Positions 1 through 6,064 of a stretch of DNA of 7,360 nucleotides are shown here, piece after piece. Within the stretch, counting starts at the first letter, position 1. Each line of letters starts with the position of its first letter. The stretch spans positions 1 through 7,360 of the forward strand of contig JAAAOH010000332.1 of NCBI GenBank assembly GCA_009908925.1, given 5' to 3'. Both the position numbers and the translations under genes were made by a program. The notes below the pieces were generated by a model. The model did no database searches. It was not told the DNA's origin and was given only the letters and a program-made list of their open reading frames with translations. The stretch comes from Spirochaetota bacterium. Lineage in GTDB: Bacteria; Spirochaetota; Spirochaetia; DSM-27196; PWMO01.

Positions 1-385
1 CCTCCTCGATGGCACCAAAGACGTTATTGAAGCCGCCGGACTCCTCCGCGCGAAAGGTCGAGACCTCGATGATCTGGTCGCGGAAGAAGATGTGGACGAG
101 TCGGAAACGCTTTCCAATGATACGGGAGTTGCGAAACAGCTTGCGGATGCGTCCCGGCGGAGCGTCGGTGGCGATGTCGAAGTCCTTCGGCGTTCGGCCG
201 AGCACGAGATCGCGTACGGCACCGCCGACGATGTAGGCGTTGTGTCCGCCGGCTCGCAGACGGCGCAACACCTTCAGCGCCTCGACATCGACGTTATTCC
301 GATCGATACCATGTTCGTCACGCGTGTAGATGTAGGCCTGCTGGACGGGTTTGCCGTCCTCGGATGTCGAATAGCGGATGCGCAA
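1..385 (-). CDS. pcnB: Poly(A) polymerase PcnB / tRNA nucleotidyltransferase family, N-terminal part (cut by window edge)
   Basis: This is the first 128 codons of a class II nucleotidyltransferase; the rest lies beyond base 1. The family adds 3' adenosines to RNA (PcnB) or CCA to tRNA. Visible motifs are GGAVRD at residues 54-59, the catalytic DFD (D68 and D70) in PKDFDIAT at 66-73, an RNSRIIGKRFRLVH block at 85-98, and EVSTFR at 107-112 carrying the third acidic residue, E107. The RIIGKRFRLVH and EVSTFR blocks resemble poly(A) polymerase I more than CCA-adding enzymes. The N-terminal stretch IYTRDEHGI resembles spirochaetal PcnB as I remember it. The start is TTG at 385-383: no in-frame ATG precedes the conserved region, and AGAGG (393-397) sits 7 bases upstream. 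It reads in the same direction as the oxidoreductase gene but is 105 bases away and has its own promoter. Confidence 0.88.
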   Translation of the reverse strand, partial: MRIRYSTSEDGKPVQQAYIYTRDEHGIDRNNVDVEALKVLRRLRAGGHNAYIVGGAVRDLVLGRTPKDFDIATDAPPGRIRKLFRNSRIIGKRFRLVHIFFRDQIIEVSTFRAEESGGFNNVFGAIEE

Positions 386-444
386 AGAACTACCTCTGGA
401 GAAGCTGGGAGAACCGTGTGCGGTACGGCATGTCTCCGCTTCTA

Positions 445-474
445 CTTATAAGGAGAACCCAATCGGTACGTCAA
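445..474 (-). promoter_or_regulatory. Predicted sigma70 promoter for pcnB
   Basis: On the minus strand a -35 TTGACG (469-474) and a -10 TATAAG (445-450) are separated by 18 bases; each matches consensus at 5 of 6 positions. Transcription would begin near 438, leaving a leader of about 50 bases before the TTG start at 385. The leader contains a possible imperfect hairpin at 408-437. The promoter lies just downstream of the oxidoreductase stop codon, so pcnB need not depend on readthrough. Confidence 0.5.
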
Positions 475-490
475 GCGAGCGCAGCGCTAC

Positions 491-1945
491 TTAGTGGTAC
501 TCGTGGCCCTCCACAATGCCGCGATAGCGAAACAGCGCATGCAGGATTTTGCGCACGCGTGTATTGAACAGTTTCGGGGCCATGTAGGAGGATGCGGTCT
601 TCTTGTGGATTTCGCCGAGCGTCGGATAGGGGTAAATGGGAGACATCACCTCGCCGAGCTTCCAGCCCTTGCCCACCGCGAAGATCGACGGCAGCAGCAG
701 GTCCCCTGCGTGAAGCCCGGCAATCTGAGTACCGACGACCCGGTCCTTGCGGTCGAGGATGATCTTCATCATACCGCCCGGCTCGCCCTCGGCCTGTGCC
801 CGGTCATTCGCGGAGAGCTCCTGCCGGATTACGTGATGATCGATACCCGCCTCGGTGGCTGCCTTCTCGTTGTAGCCGATCGACGCGAGCTCGGGATCGG
901 TGTAGGTGACCCACGGAACGTTGCGGTAGTTCATGCTTCCACCCACCCGCAGCGCAATGCGCCGGACCGCCACCGAGCCTTCGGCACCCGCGACGTGGGT
1001 AAAGAGATACTTCCCGTTCACATCGCCGACGGCGAGAATGTGGCGCTGGCTTGTCTGCAGCTTTGAGTTCGTCGTGATGAAGCCCCGCTCCACCGCCACA
1101 CCGGCTTTCGCGAGATCGAGGCCGTCAGTGTTGCCGGTTCGCCCCGCGGCAACGAGCAGCTCCTCGGCGTCGAGGCTGAGCGCCTCGCCGTTCTCCTCGA
1201 GGTGGATGCGTTTCACGCCGTTGCTTCCCTCGACGCTGGTGATCTTCACGCCGAGCTTGAAAGTCACCCCGTCGGCCTCCATCCGCTGCTGCACGATTTC
1301 CGCCATATCGGCGTCCTCTCTCGGAAGCATCTGCGACGCGACGTCGAGCACCGTCACCTCGCTTCCGAGGCGGGCGTAGGCATGCGCCATCTCGGAGCCG
1401 ATCGGTCCGGCGCCGATGACGACGAGGCGCCGCGGGAGCTCGGGAAGACTGAACACGTCGAGATTGGTGATGTAGCCCGTTTCCTCGAGGCCGGGAATAG
1501 GCAGGCCCCGGGGGGAGCTGCCGGTGGCGATCACTATGGAGCGCGCGGAGATGGTTCGCCCGTCCACCTCGACCTCATGGGGGCTCAGAAAGCGCGGCTG
1601 TCCTGCAAAGACCTCGGCGCCGAGGCTCTCGAATCGTTCGGCGGAATCGTGCTGCGCGATCTCTTCGATTACCCCCTGGACGCGGCGGTTCACGTCGGCC
1701 ATTCGCACCGGCGGCGGATCGACCGGCGGAAGCCCGAACCGTTCGAACTCCTGCGCCTGGCGGTAGACGGAGGCAGTGCGCAGAAGCGTCTTGCTCGGCA
1801 CGCAGCCGTGATAGAGACAGTCGCCGCCGAGCCGATTGCGCTCCACGACGGCCGTCTTGAGGCCGAGCTGCGCACATCCGACGGTTGTCACGAGCCCGCC
1901 TGCCCCGCCGCCGATAACGATAACATCATGCGTAAACCGCGCCAT
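491..1945 (-). CDS. FAD-dependent pyridine nucleotide-disulfide oxidoreductase (MerA/lipoamide dehydrogenase-like)
   Basis: A complete 484-residue class I flavin disulfide reductase, of normal length for the family. FAD binding is shown by GGGAGG (12-17) and by AVGDVN (305-310). The redox pair is C43 and C48 in GDCLYHGCVPSK (41-52). NAD(P)H binding is shown by VVIGAGPIGSE (175-185), with D201 at the end of the following strand, which suggests NADH. The C-terminal dimerisation domain begins near YTDPELASIG (348-357). The usual catalytic His before PTL..E is Tyr440, with E445 kept, so it is not an ordinary lipoamide dehydrogenase; a Tyr here recalls mercuric reductases. It lacks both the N-terminal metal-binding domain and the C-terminal Cys pair of true MerA. 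The substrate is unknown. The ATG start at 1945 has an AAAGGGG ribosome site (1951-1957) 5 bases away. No 2-oxoacid dehydrogenase genes are adjacent. It is divergent from the MutS-like gene. Confidence 0.93.
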   Translation of the reverse strand: MARFTHDVIVIGGGAGGLVTTVGCAQLGLKTAVVERNRLGGDCLYHGCVPSKTLLRTASVYRQAQEFERFGLPPVDPPPVRMADVNRRVQGVIEEIAQHDSAERFESLGAEVFAGQPRFLSPHEVEVDGRTISARSIVIATGSSPRGLPIPGLEETGYITNLDVFSLPELPRRLVVIGAGPIGSEMAHAYARLGSEVTVLDVASQMLPREDADMAEIVQQRMEADGVTFKLGVKITSVEGSNGVKRIHLEENGEALSLDAEELLVAAGRTGNTDGLDLAKAGVAVERGFITTNSKLQTSQRHILAVGDVNGKYLFTHVAGAEGSVAVRRIALRVGGSMNYRNVPWVTYTDPELASIGYNEKAATEAGIDHHVIRQELSANDRAQAEGEPGGMMKIILDRKDRVVGTQIAGLHAGDLLLPSIFAVGKGWKLGEVMSPIYPYPTLGEIHKKTASSYMAPKLFNTRVRKILHALFRYRGIVEGHEYH

Positions 1946-1969
1946 AATAACCCCTTTCGTTTCTTCGTG

Positions 1970-1983
1970 TTGTTCCCGAACAA
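1970..1983. repeat. Perfect 14-base inverted repeat, possible operator
   Basis: TTGTTC and GAACAA are separated by two bases, giving two perfect 6-base half-sites. The repeat lies between the predicted -10 (1998-2003) and the ribosome binding site of the oxidoreductase gene, roughly at +8 to +21 of that transcript, a position where a bound repressor would block transcription. The binding protein is unknown, and the site could also act as a weak RNA hairpin. Confidence 0.35.
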
Positions 1984-1997
1984 TATTCGTACGTCAA

Positions 1998-2026
1998 TAT
2001 ATAGTTCAGCTTAGTTGTATTATCAA
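1998..2026 (-). promoter_or_regulatory. Predicted sigma70 promoter for the oxidoreductase gene
   Basis: On the minus strand a -35 TTGATA (2021-2026) lies 17 bases before TATATA (1998-2003); read one base later, TATATT matches the -10 consensus at 5 of 6 positions with an 18-base spacer. The surrounding sequence is AT-rich and contrasts with the GC-rich coding regions on both sides. Transcription would start near 1991, giving a leader of about 45 bases. Confidence 0.55.
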
Positions 2027-2043
2027 GTTTTTTCGGCCAAATA

Positions 2044-2055
2044 TCAAAGCTTTGA
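2044..2055. repeat. Perfect 12-base palindrome upstream of the MutS-like gene
   Basis: TCAAAGCTTTGA is a perfect palindrome in the divergent spacer, 37 bases before the MutS-like ATG at 2092 and upstream of the minus-strand -35. It could be an operator for either gene. No regulator can be assigned from sequence alone, and it may be chance in an AT-rich stretch. Confidence 0.25.
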
Positions 2056-2091
2056 CCAGATGTACGGCCTCGTAGTACCGTTCAGTTTCAC

Positions 2092-3789
2092 ATGATGAGC
2101 CTGATGCACCCCGAGGGGAAACCCCGCTCGAGAGACAGTTCGACCGAAAACTCGCTTCCGCCTCGCACGCAGGAGGACCTCGGCCTCGATTTGCTTGCCC
2201 GAGAGCTCTCCGGCGACAGCCTGTCCGGACGCGAGGCCACGAGGGTGCTGGCCCAGCTTCCCACCGATCCCGACTCAATCGTCTACCGCCGACAGGTGCT
2301 CGCCGACATTGCGCAGTCGGCGGAGCTCGAGGCGGCCCTCACGGCTCTCCTGCCGAAGCTGCGCGAGCTCACCGCGTTTTCACGCTCGGTCCGCGATGCC
2401 GATGCGCCCCTGCTGCAGGCGGTGTGGCGCATCGGAGAGCTCGAGCTCTACGTGGAGTGCATTGATGATCTCTGCGCGGCCTTCGATGCCACCGAGCGCA
2501 ACGGTGGAGACGCACCCGGCGATGGAGACACGCTGTCGGAGGGTTTTCAGGCCCTTGCGCACTACGCCCGGGAGGCCCGGGCTGCCGGGCACTTTGCCGC
2601 TCTCAAAGAAGAGCTCCCCCGACTGAAGGAGGGGCTCAAGCAGAAGCAGAGCGTGACCATCGGTGTCAACCTCGATGAGCGCTTCCGCCCGGTCGAGGCG
2701 GCGCTTCTTTCGGTGAATCCCGAGCGGTTCGAGCAGTCCGGCATTCTCGGTCGCTTTCTCGACTCCCTGGAGTCCTCGCCGAAATACCGGGTCAGCGCTC
2801 CCCTACACAGGATGCCGACACCGGCCAATCTCCCCGAGCGGAAGATCCCGCTCACGCCTCTCTTCCGTGATCTCGACGACGTGCTTCGCTCGCTCGGGAA
2901 ATCCCTCCAACGCGGCCTCAAGGAGTTCCTGTCGGTGGAGACCGCACCCCTCGCCGGGCTCGAGCAGGAGCTCTCCTTTTACCTCGGCGCGCACCGGCTG
3001 AAGAGCCGCCTCGAGGCTGCGGGGCTGCCCACCTGTTTCCCGCACATCGCCGATGCCGCGGAGCATAGTCTCAGTGCCTCGGGCTTCTACAACCTCCAGC
3101 TCGCCCTGCGCTCGCTCGAGCGCACCGCGGAGGCCGGCTCCGCCCCCGGCACCGCGCGCGGCATCGTCATGAACGAGCTCGAGCTCGGAGGCGATGTCGG
3201 CATTCTCGTCATCACCGGGGCGAATCAGGGCGGGAAGACCACCTTCGTGCAGGGAGCCGGAATCATTCAGGTGATGGCGCAGGCGGGGCTCTTCGTGCCG
3301 GCCCGCAGTGCCACGGTCAGCCCGGTGGACACGGTCATCACTCACTTTCCCTCGGGGGAAGCAGGAAGCATCGAGACCGGCCGCCTCAGCCAGGAGCTCG
3401 GGGACCTCGCGGGCATGTTCGACGAGGCCACCGACAACAGCCTTCTGCTGCTCAACGAGTCACTCGCCAGCACGAACGCCGCGGAGGCCCTCGTGGTCGC
3501 CGAGGAAATGCTTGCCGCGCTCCGCCGGGTGGGCACACGCACCCTCTACGCAACCCACCTCCACGAGATCTCAGAGCGCCTCACCGAGCTCAACGAGCCG
3601 GCAGACGTCGGCCCGCAGGTCCGCGGGCTGACCGCCGAGACCGAGTGGGACGGGGAGACCGTGCGGCGTACCTACCGCATCGTGCCCGGCTCGCCGCAGG
3701 GCAGAAGCTTCGCCCGGGATCTCGCTCGCAAGCACGGCATAAGCTACACACAACTCATCGAGAAGTTCACCGAGCGCGGATTGCTGTGA
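2092..3789 (+). CDS. MutS-family ATPase, domain V type, lacking the mismatch-recognition domain
   Basis: A 565-residue protein whose C-terminal third is the MutS ATPase: Walker A TGANQGGKTT (375-384), Walker B LLLLNES (451-457), dimer-signature LASTNAAEA (458-466) and ATHLHEI (487-493). The N-terminal 345 residues are helix-rich and resemble the clamp/lever region; QEDLGLDLLARELS (27-40) and a DPDSIVYRRQVLAD block (59-72) resemble the start of stand-alone MutS-domain-V proteins. The mismatch-binding domain I of MutS is absent, so a role in other DNA transactions is more likely than canonical repair. Walker B has Asn455 where MutS has Asp, which I believe is common in this subfamily. The start is uncertain: ATG at 2092, 2095 or 2104, none with a clear ribosome site. 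The conserved region begins near residue 27, which rules out much later starts. It is divergent from the oxidoreductase and co-oriented with the transposase-like gene. Confidence 0.88.
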   Translation: MMSLMHPEGKPRSRDSSTENSLPPRTQEDLGLDLLARELSGDSLSGREATRVLAQLPTDPDSIVYRRQVLADIAQSAELEAALTALLPKLRELTAFSRSVRDADAPLLQAVWRIGELELYVECIDDLCAAFDATERNGGDAPGDGDTLSEGFQALAHYAREARAAGHFAALKEELPRLKEGLKQKQSVTIGVNLDERFRPVEAALLSVNPERFEQSGILGRFLDSLESSPKYRVSAPLHRMPTPANLPERKIPLTPLFRDLDDVLRSLGKSLQRGLKEFLSVETAPLAGLEQELSFYLGAHRLKSRLEAAGLPTCFPHIADAAEHSLSASGFYNLQLALRSLERTAEAGSAPGTARGIVMNELELGGDVGILVITGANQGGKTTFVQGAGIIQVMAQAGLFVPARSATVSPVDTVITHFPSGEAGSIETGRLSQELGDLAGMFDEATDNSLLLLNESLASTNAAEALVVAEEMLAALRRVGTRTLYATHLHEISERLTELNEPADVGPQVRGLTAETEWDGETVRRTYRIVPGSPQGRSFARDLARKHGISYTQLIEKFTERGLL

Positions 3790-3827
3790 GGTGCGCCGCG
3801 GGAATGGCGGTACCGCGGCCGCCTCAC
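3786..3827 (+). terminator. GC-rich hairpin after the MutS-like gene, terminator-like but without a T run
   Basis: GTGAGG (3786-3791) pairs with CCTCAC (3822-3827), and CCGCGG (3797-3802) pairs with a second CCGCGG (3813-3818), around an interior loop of about 10 bases. The hairpin begins at the MutS-like stop codon. No T-tract follows, so it is not a classic intrinsic terminator. It may slow transcription entering the transposase-like unit, or simply be a subterminal inverted repeat of that unit, since its outer arm is part of the proposed terminal repeat. Confidence 0.35.
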
Positions 3828-3837
3828 TCCTCCCAGA

Positions 3838-3867
3838 CTGAAGTATATAGCAGCGTGTGGGTACAAT
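3838..3867 (+). promoter_or_regulatory. Predicted promoter for the transposase-like gene
   Basis: TACAAT (3862-3867) matches the -10 consensus at 5 of 6 positions. The best -35 candidate, CTGAAG (3838-3843), is weak and 18 bases upstream. Transcription would start near 3874, almost exactly at the base of the leader stem that begins at 3873, an agreement that supports both calls. Confidence 0.4.
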
Positions 3868-3872
3868 CAGCA

Positions 3873-3957
3873 GAAGAGAATCGGGCGTAAGGAGATGTGA
3901 GCGGCGCTCCCGTGCAGACGAACTTCTGCAGGCGTGGGGCCGCCACATTTTCTCTTC
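3873..3957 (+). promoter_or_regulatory. Structured mRNA leader with nested stems, upstream of the transposase-like gene
   Basis: Several complementary segments are nested in order. GAAGAGAA (3873-3880) pairs with TTCTCTTC (3950-3957). ATGTG plus GCGGC (3895-3899 and 3901-3905, with one bulged A) pairs with GCCGC plus CACAT (3939-3948). TGCAGA (3913-3918) pairs with TCTGCA (3925-3930). A 14-base bulge lies on the 5' side at 3881-3894. The ribosome site GAGGAGG (3958-3964) follows the closing stem directly. The position between promoter and ribosome site suggests control of translation or mRNA stability. I do not recognise it as a known riboswitch. Confidence 0.45.
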
Positions 3958-3972
3958 GAGGAGGCTCATGCT

Positions 3973-5157
3973 ATGCCCGTCCCCCTGCGCTGTCCCAACC
4001 CCCGCTGCCGCTACCACGCCCACCCCGGGCGCCGGTGGCGCATCGACTACGGCTTCTACCACACCCGTGCCCACGGGCGGGTGCGCCGCTACCGCTGCCG
4101 CGGCTGCCGGCGCACCTGCAGCACCCAGACCGAGTCCCTGCACTACTTCGCAAAGCGCCGCCTGCCGCTCGAGGCGGTGTGGGAGGCGCTGCTCTCAGGC
4201 GCCTCCCAGCGCGACATCGGCCGCCGCTACGGCTTCTCCCCCATGGCCGTGCAGCATGCGGTGCAGCGACTCGGGCGCCAGGCGATGGCCGCACAGCTCG
4301 AGCTCTCAGGTAGCTTTCGCCCCGTCTCCGGGGTGGTCTTCGATGGGCTTCGCTCCTTCGTGACCGCCCAGGACTACCCCTGTGATATCACCACGGTGGT
4401 GGAGCCGGGCGGGGAGACGATCCTCACCCTCGAGCACACCGTCTTTCGCCGCGGTGGGCGGATGAGCCCGGGGCAGCGTGCCAGGGTCGAGGAGAAACTC
4501 GCGGTGTGGCGTCCGAAAGCGGGTACGATGAGCGGGGATATCTCTCGGGTGGTGGGTGAGTTATGGGCCTACCTCAGACCGCCTGAAGCAGACGATGGTG
4601 TCTTTGCGGCCACCATCGACACCGATGAGCACCGCCTCTACGGCCCCGCGCTCTCGCGCGACCCCATCGCCGGCCACTTTCGCCGCGCGGGGCTGCTCCA
4701 ACACATCCGCACCCCCGGATCCGCCCCGCGTACCCGGGCGAACCGGCTTTTCGCGGTGAACTACGTCGATCGGTTGCTTCGCCACCGCCTGCGCGAGCAC
4801 ACCCGCGAGACCATCGCAGGCGGCCGCCACGCCTCGCTTCAGATGCACCGTGCGTGGTGCTTCGCCTGGGACCATAACAGCCGACGAGCGTGGCGGGTGC
4901 GAAAGCCAAAGCGCGGGGTGCACGCCGCACAGGCGGCGGCGGACGAAGTCGCGGTTCGGCGCCTCACCGGGCCGTTCTTTCGCCGACGGATTCGGCCCGT
5001 GCATGCGCCGGTGGTGCCCGAGACGCTTCGGCGGGTGTGGATGTGTGAGCTGCCCACTCCGCCGGTTCGCTGGCGTCGCGGGCAGCGGGGTACGAGTGTG
5101 CGGGTACCTGCCTACGCGGTGGCCGATTTGGCCGAGGCGTGCCAACAGGCTGCTTGA
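3973..5157 (+). CDS. IS1/IS1595-like zinc-ribbon transposase-like protein
   Basis: A 394-residue, Arg-rich protein. The N-terminus has a zinc-ribbon pattern, C7 and C12 then C42 and C45 (with C49 nearby), as in the DNA-binding N-terminus of IS1/IS1595 transposases. A helix-turn-helix-like stretch, SQRDIGRRYGFSPMAVQHAV, spans 78-97. Candidate metal-binding acids of a DDE-type core are D124 in VFDGLRSF, D216 or D218 in ATIDTDEH, and E279 in HTRETI; this assignment is inferred. The start is ATG at 3973, because GAGGAGG (3958-3964) is 8 bases away; an upstream in-frame GTG at 3934 falls inside the leader stem. The stop is 4 bases from the stop of the convergent kinase gene. The frame is open and unbroken, so it may be active. 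It could also be a domesticated relative. Confidence 0.7.
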   Translation: MPVPLRCPNPRCRYHAHPGRRWRIDYGFYHTRAHGRVRRYRCRGCRRTCSTQTESLHYFAKRRLPLEAVWEALLSGASQRDIGRRYGFSPMAVQHAVQRLGRQAMAAQLELSGSFRPVSGVVFDGLRSFVTAQDYPCDITTVVEPGGETILTLEHTVFRRGGRMSPGQRARVEEKLAVWRPKAGTMSGDISRVVGELWAYLRPPEADDGVFAATIDTDEHRLYGPALSRDPIAGHFRRAGLLQHIRTPGSAPRTRANRLFAVNYVDRLLRHRLREHTRETIAGGRHASLQMHRAWCFAWDHNSRRAWRVRKPKRGVHAAQAAADEVAVRRLTGPFFRRRIRPVHAPVVPETLRRVWMCELPTPPVRWRRGQRGTSVRVPAYAVADLAEACQQAA

Positions 5158-5161
5158 TACC

Positions 5162-6061
5162 TCACAGTGCGATCACGATCTCCACGCGCGTACCGGCCCC
5201 CGGCTCGCTCTCGATCCACATACGGCCGCCGAGTCGTCGGGTCACGTGAAACGCTTTGGTAAGCCCGAAGCCGCCGCCGCGGGTGGGGCGGTCCTGCACA
5301 TTGGTCCCACGGTACCCGAAGTCGACGACATTCTGCAGCTCTTCGCCCGGGATGCCGCGGCCGCTGTCCTCGACAACGAAGCGCAGTCGCTCCGTGTTCT
5401 CGTCGAGGCCGGCCATGATGCGACCTCCGGGCGCGGTGTATTTGCGGGCGTTGGCGATGAGGTCGCGCATGACATCCTGCAGTACTGCCGGGATGCGAAT
5501 GACATTTCCGCGGAAGCTCGACATCTCGAGATCGACGAAGTAATCGCGCTCCTCATGCGTGGCAAGGTTGAACACGATGCGATAACCGCCGTGGCTGTTT
5601 TGCTCTATGGCCGCGAAGACCTCGAGGAAGTTCCGTTTGAGTGCCTCGATGTCGTACTCCACCCACATGTCCGGATCAGCGGCGCGATCGACGAGCTCCT
5701 GTGCTCGAACTCGCAGCACGTGGAATATCTGGTCGAGACCGGCGAGCGACTGCTTGACGTCCTCGCGCTCGGCAGCGCCGGGCTGTGAGGAGAGCGCCTC
5801 TCCGATGAGGCCTATGAGCTCTCGGGCAAGGGTGTCTGCCGCAGTCAGGTGGTCGCCGGCGCGCTCTGAGTCGCGGAGATCATCCGCGACCCGAATCACG
5901 ACGTCCTGTGCCTGCTCGAGAGCCGAATGCGGCCCGACGATGTCTGAGAGGTTCAGCAACTCCATCATCACGGTATTCATGACGTTGAGCACGCTGTGCA
6001 TGGTTAGCAGCGACTGCTGCTCTTCGTTGAGCGAGAGATCGTCGGTCAGCTCAAGTCTCAT
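5162..6061 (-). CDS. Soluble sensor histidine kinase with intact ATP-binding domain
   Basis: A 299-residue protein with no membrane segment or signal peptide visible. The C-terminal half is a HATPase_c domain: N box DLIANARKY (200-208, N204), G1 box EDSGRGIP (231-238), F box around FGYRGT (248-253) and G2 box GGGFGL (262-267), followed by a normal end, WIESEPGAGTRV. Residues 1-150 are helical. The likely phospho-accepting site is His22 in MHSVLNVMN (21-29), analogous to the H box of a dimerisation domain, though its match is loose. There is no sensor domain of its own. It starts three bases after the stop of the GAF-protein gene, so the two are probably co-translated and work together. No receiver domain or response regulator is in the window. 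The gene ends 4 bases from the convergent transposase-like gene, with its stop inside the proposed terminal repeat. Confidence 0.85.
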   Translation of the reverse strand: MRLELTDDLSLNEEQQSLLTMHSVLNVMNTVMMELLNLSDIVGPHSALEQAQDVVIRVADDLRDSERAGDHLTAADTLARELIGLIGEALSSQPGAAEREDVKQSLAGLDQIFHVLRVRAQELVDRAADPDMWVEYDIEALKRNFLEVFAAIEQNSHGGYRIVFNLATHEERDYFVDLEMSSFRGNVIRIPAVLQDVMRDLIANARKYTAPGGRIMAGLDENTERLRFVVEDSGRGIPGEELQNVVDFGYRGTNVQDRPTRGGGFGLTKAFHVTRRLGGRMWIESEPGAGTRVEIVIAL

Positions 6062-6064
6062 GGT

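Larger units (their letters stand above)
3784..5167 (+). mobile_element. Putative insertion-sequence-like unit bounded by 9-bp inverted repeats
   Basis: A perfect 9-base inverted repeat, CTGTGAGGT (3784-3792) and ACCTCACAG (5159-5167), encloses one transposase-like gene with its own promoter. The resulting 1384-bp length is normal for an insertion sequence with a transposase of about 394 residues. The repeat ends contain the last Leu codon and stop of both neighbours, the MutS-like gene and the histidine kinase. No target duplication is evident beyond TG on both sides (3782-3783 and 5168-5169), and I do not recognise the repeat from a named family. The repeat could be coincidence, so the boundaries are tentative. 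Confidence 0.38.

Noticed and set aside
494..2014. Long plus-strand open frames (494-1066, 1202-2014) opposite the oxidoreductase gene
   Set aside because: They are antisense to a gene with unmistakable motifs, have no recognisable domains, and are typical of GC-rich DNA.
2018..2023. TATTAT as a plus-strand -10 for the MutS-like gene
   Set aside because: No acceptable -35 lies 16-18 bases upstream, and it overlaps the minus-strand -35.
2111..2129. Small GGGG-AAA-CCCC hairpin at codons 7-13 of the MutS-like gene
   Set aside because: It is only four base pairs plus a weak extension and lies inside coding sequence, so chance is the simplest explanation.
2171..2193. AGGAGG followed by an in-frame TTG as an alternative MutS-like start
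   Set aside because: The 14-base spacing is too long, and conserved family residues begin upstream of this TTG.
2803..4143. Minus-strand open frames (2803-3345, 3571-4143) across the MutS-like gene and the leader
   Set aside because: The composition is low-complexity, no family is recognisable, and they overlap strongly supported plus-strand coding sequence.
3897..4313. GTG-started frame with AAGGAG just upstream, overlapping the transposase-like gene
   Set aside because: The product is Pro/Arg/Leu-rich and out of frame with the zinc-ribbon protein, and the start lies in the leader stem. I considered an IS1-like frameshift arrangement, but the transposase frame is already complete without it.
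4561..5145. Minus-strand 194-codon frame opposite the transposase-like gene
   Set aside because: It is an antisense shadow, with no recognisable motif.
3822..5165. Direct CCTCAC repeat (3822-3827 and 5160-5165) as a target-site duplication
   Set aside because: The sequence just inside these copies shows no terminal inverted repeat. The longer 9-bp inverted repeat at 3784 and 5167 explains the right-hand copy better.
4850..5788. 312-codon plus-strand frame spanning the end of the transposase-like gene and the kinase gene
   Set aside because: It overlaps the kinase gene antisense, and half of it is an alternative frame of the transposase-like gene; both have clear motifs in their own frames.
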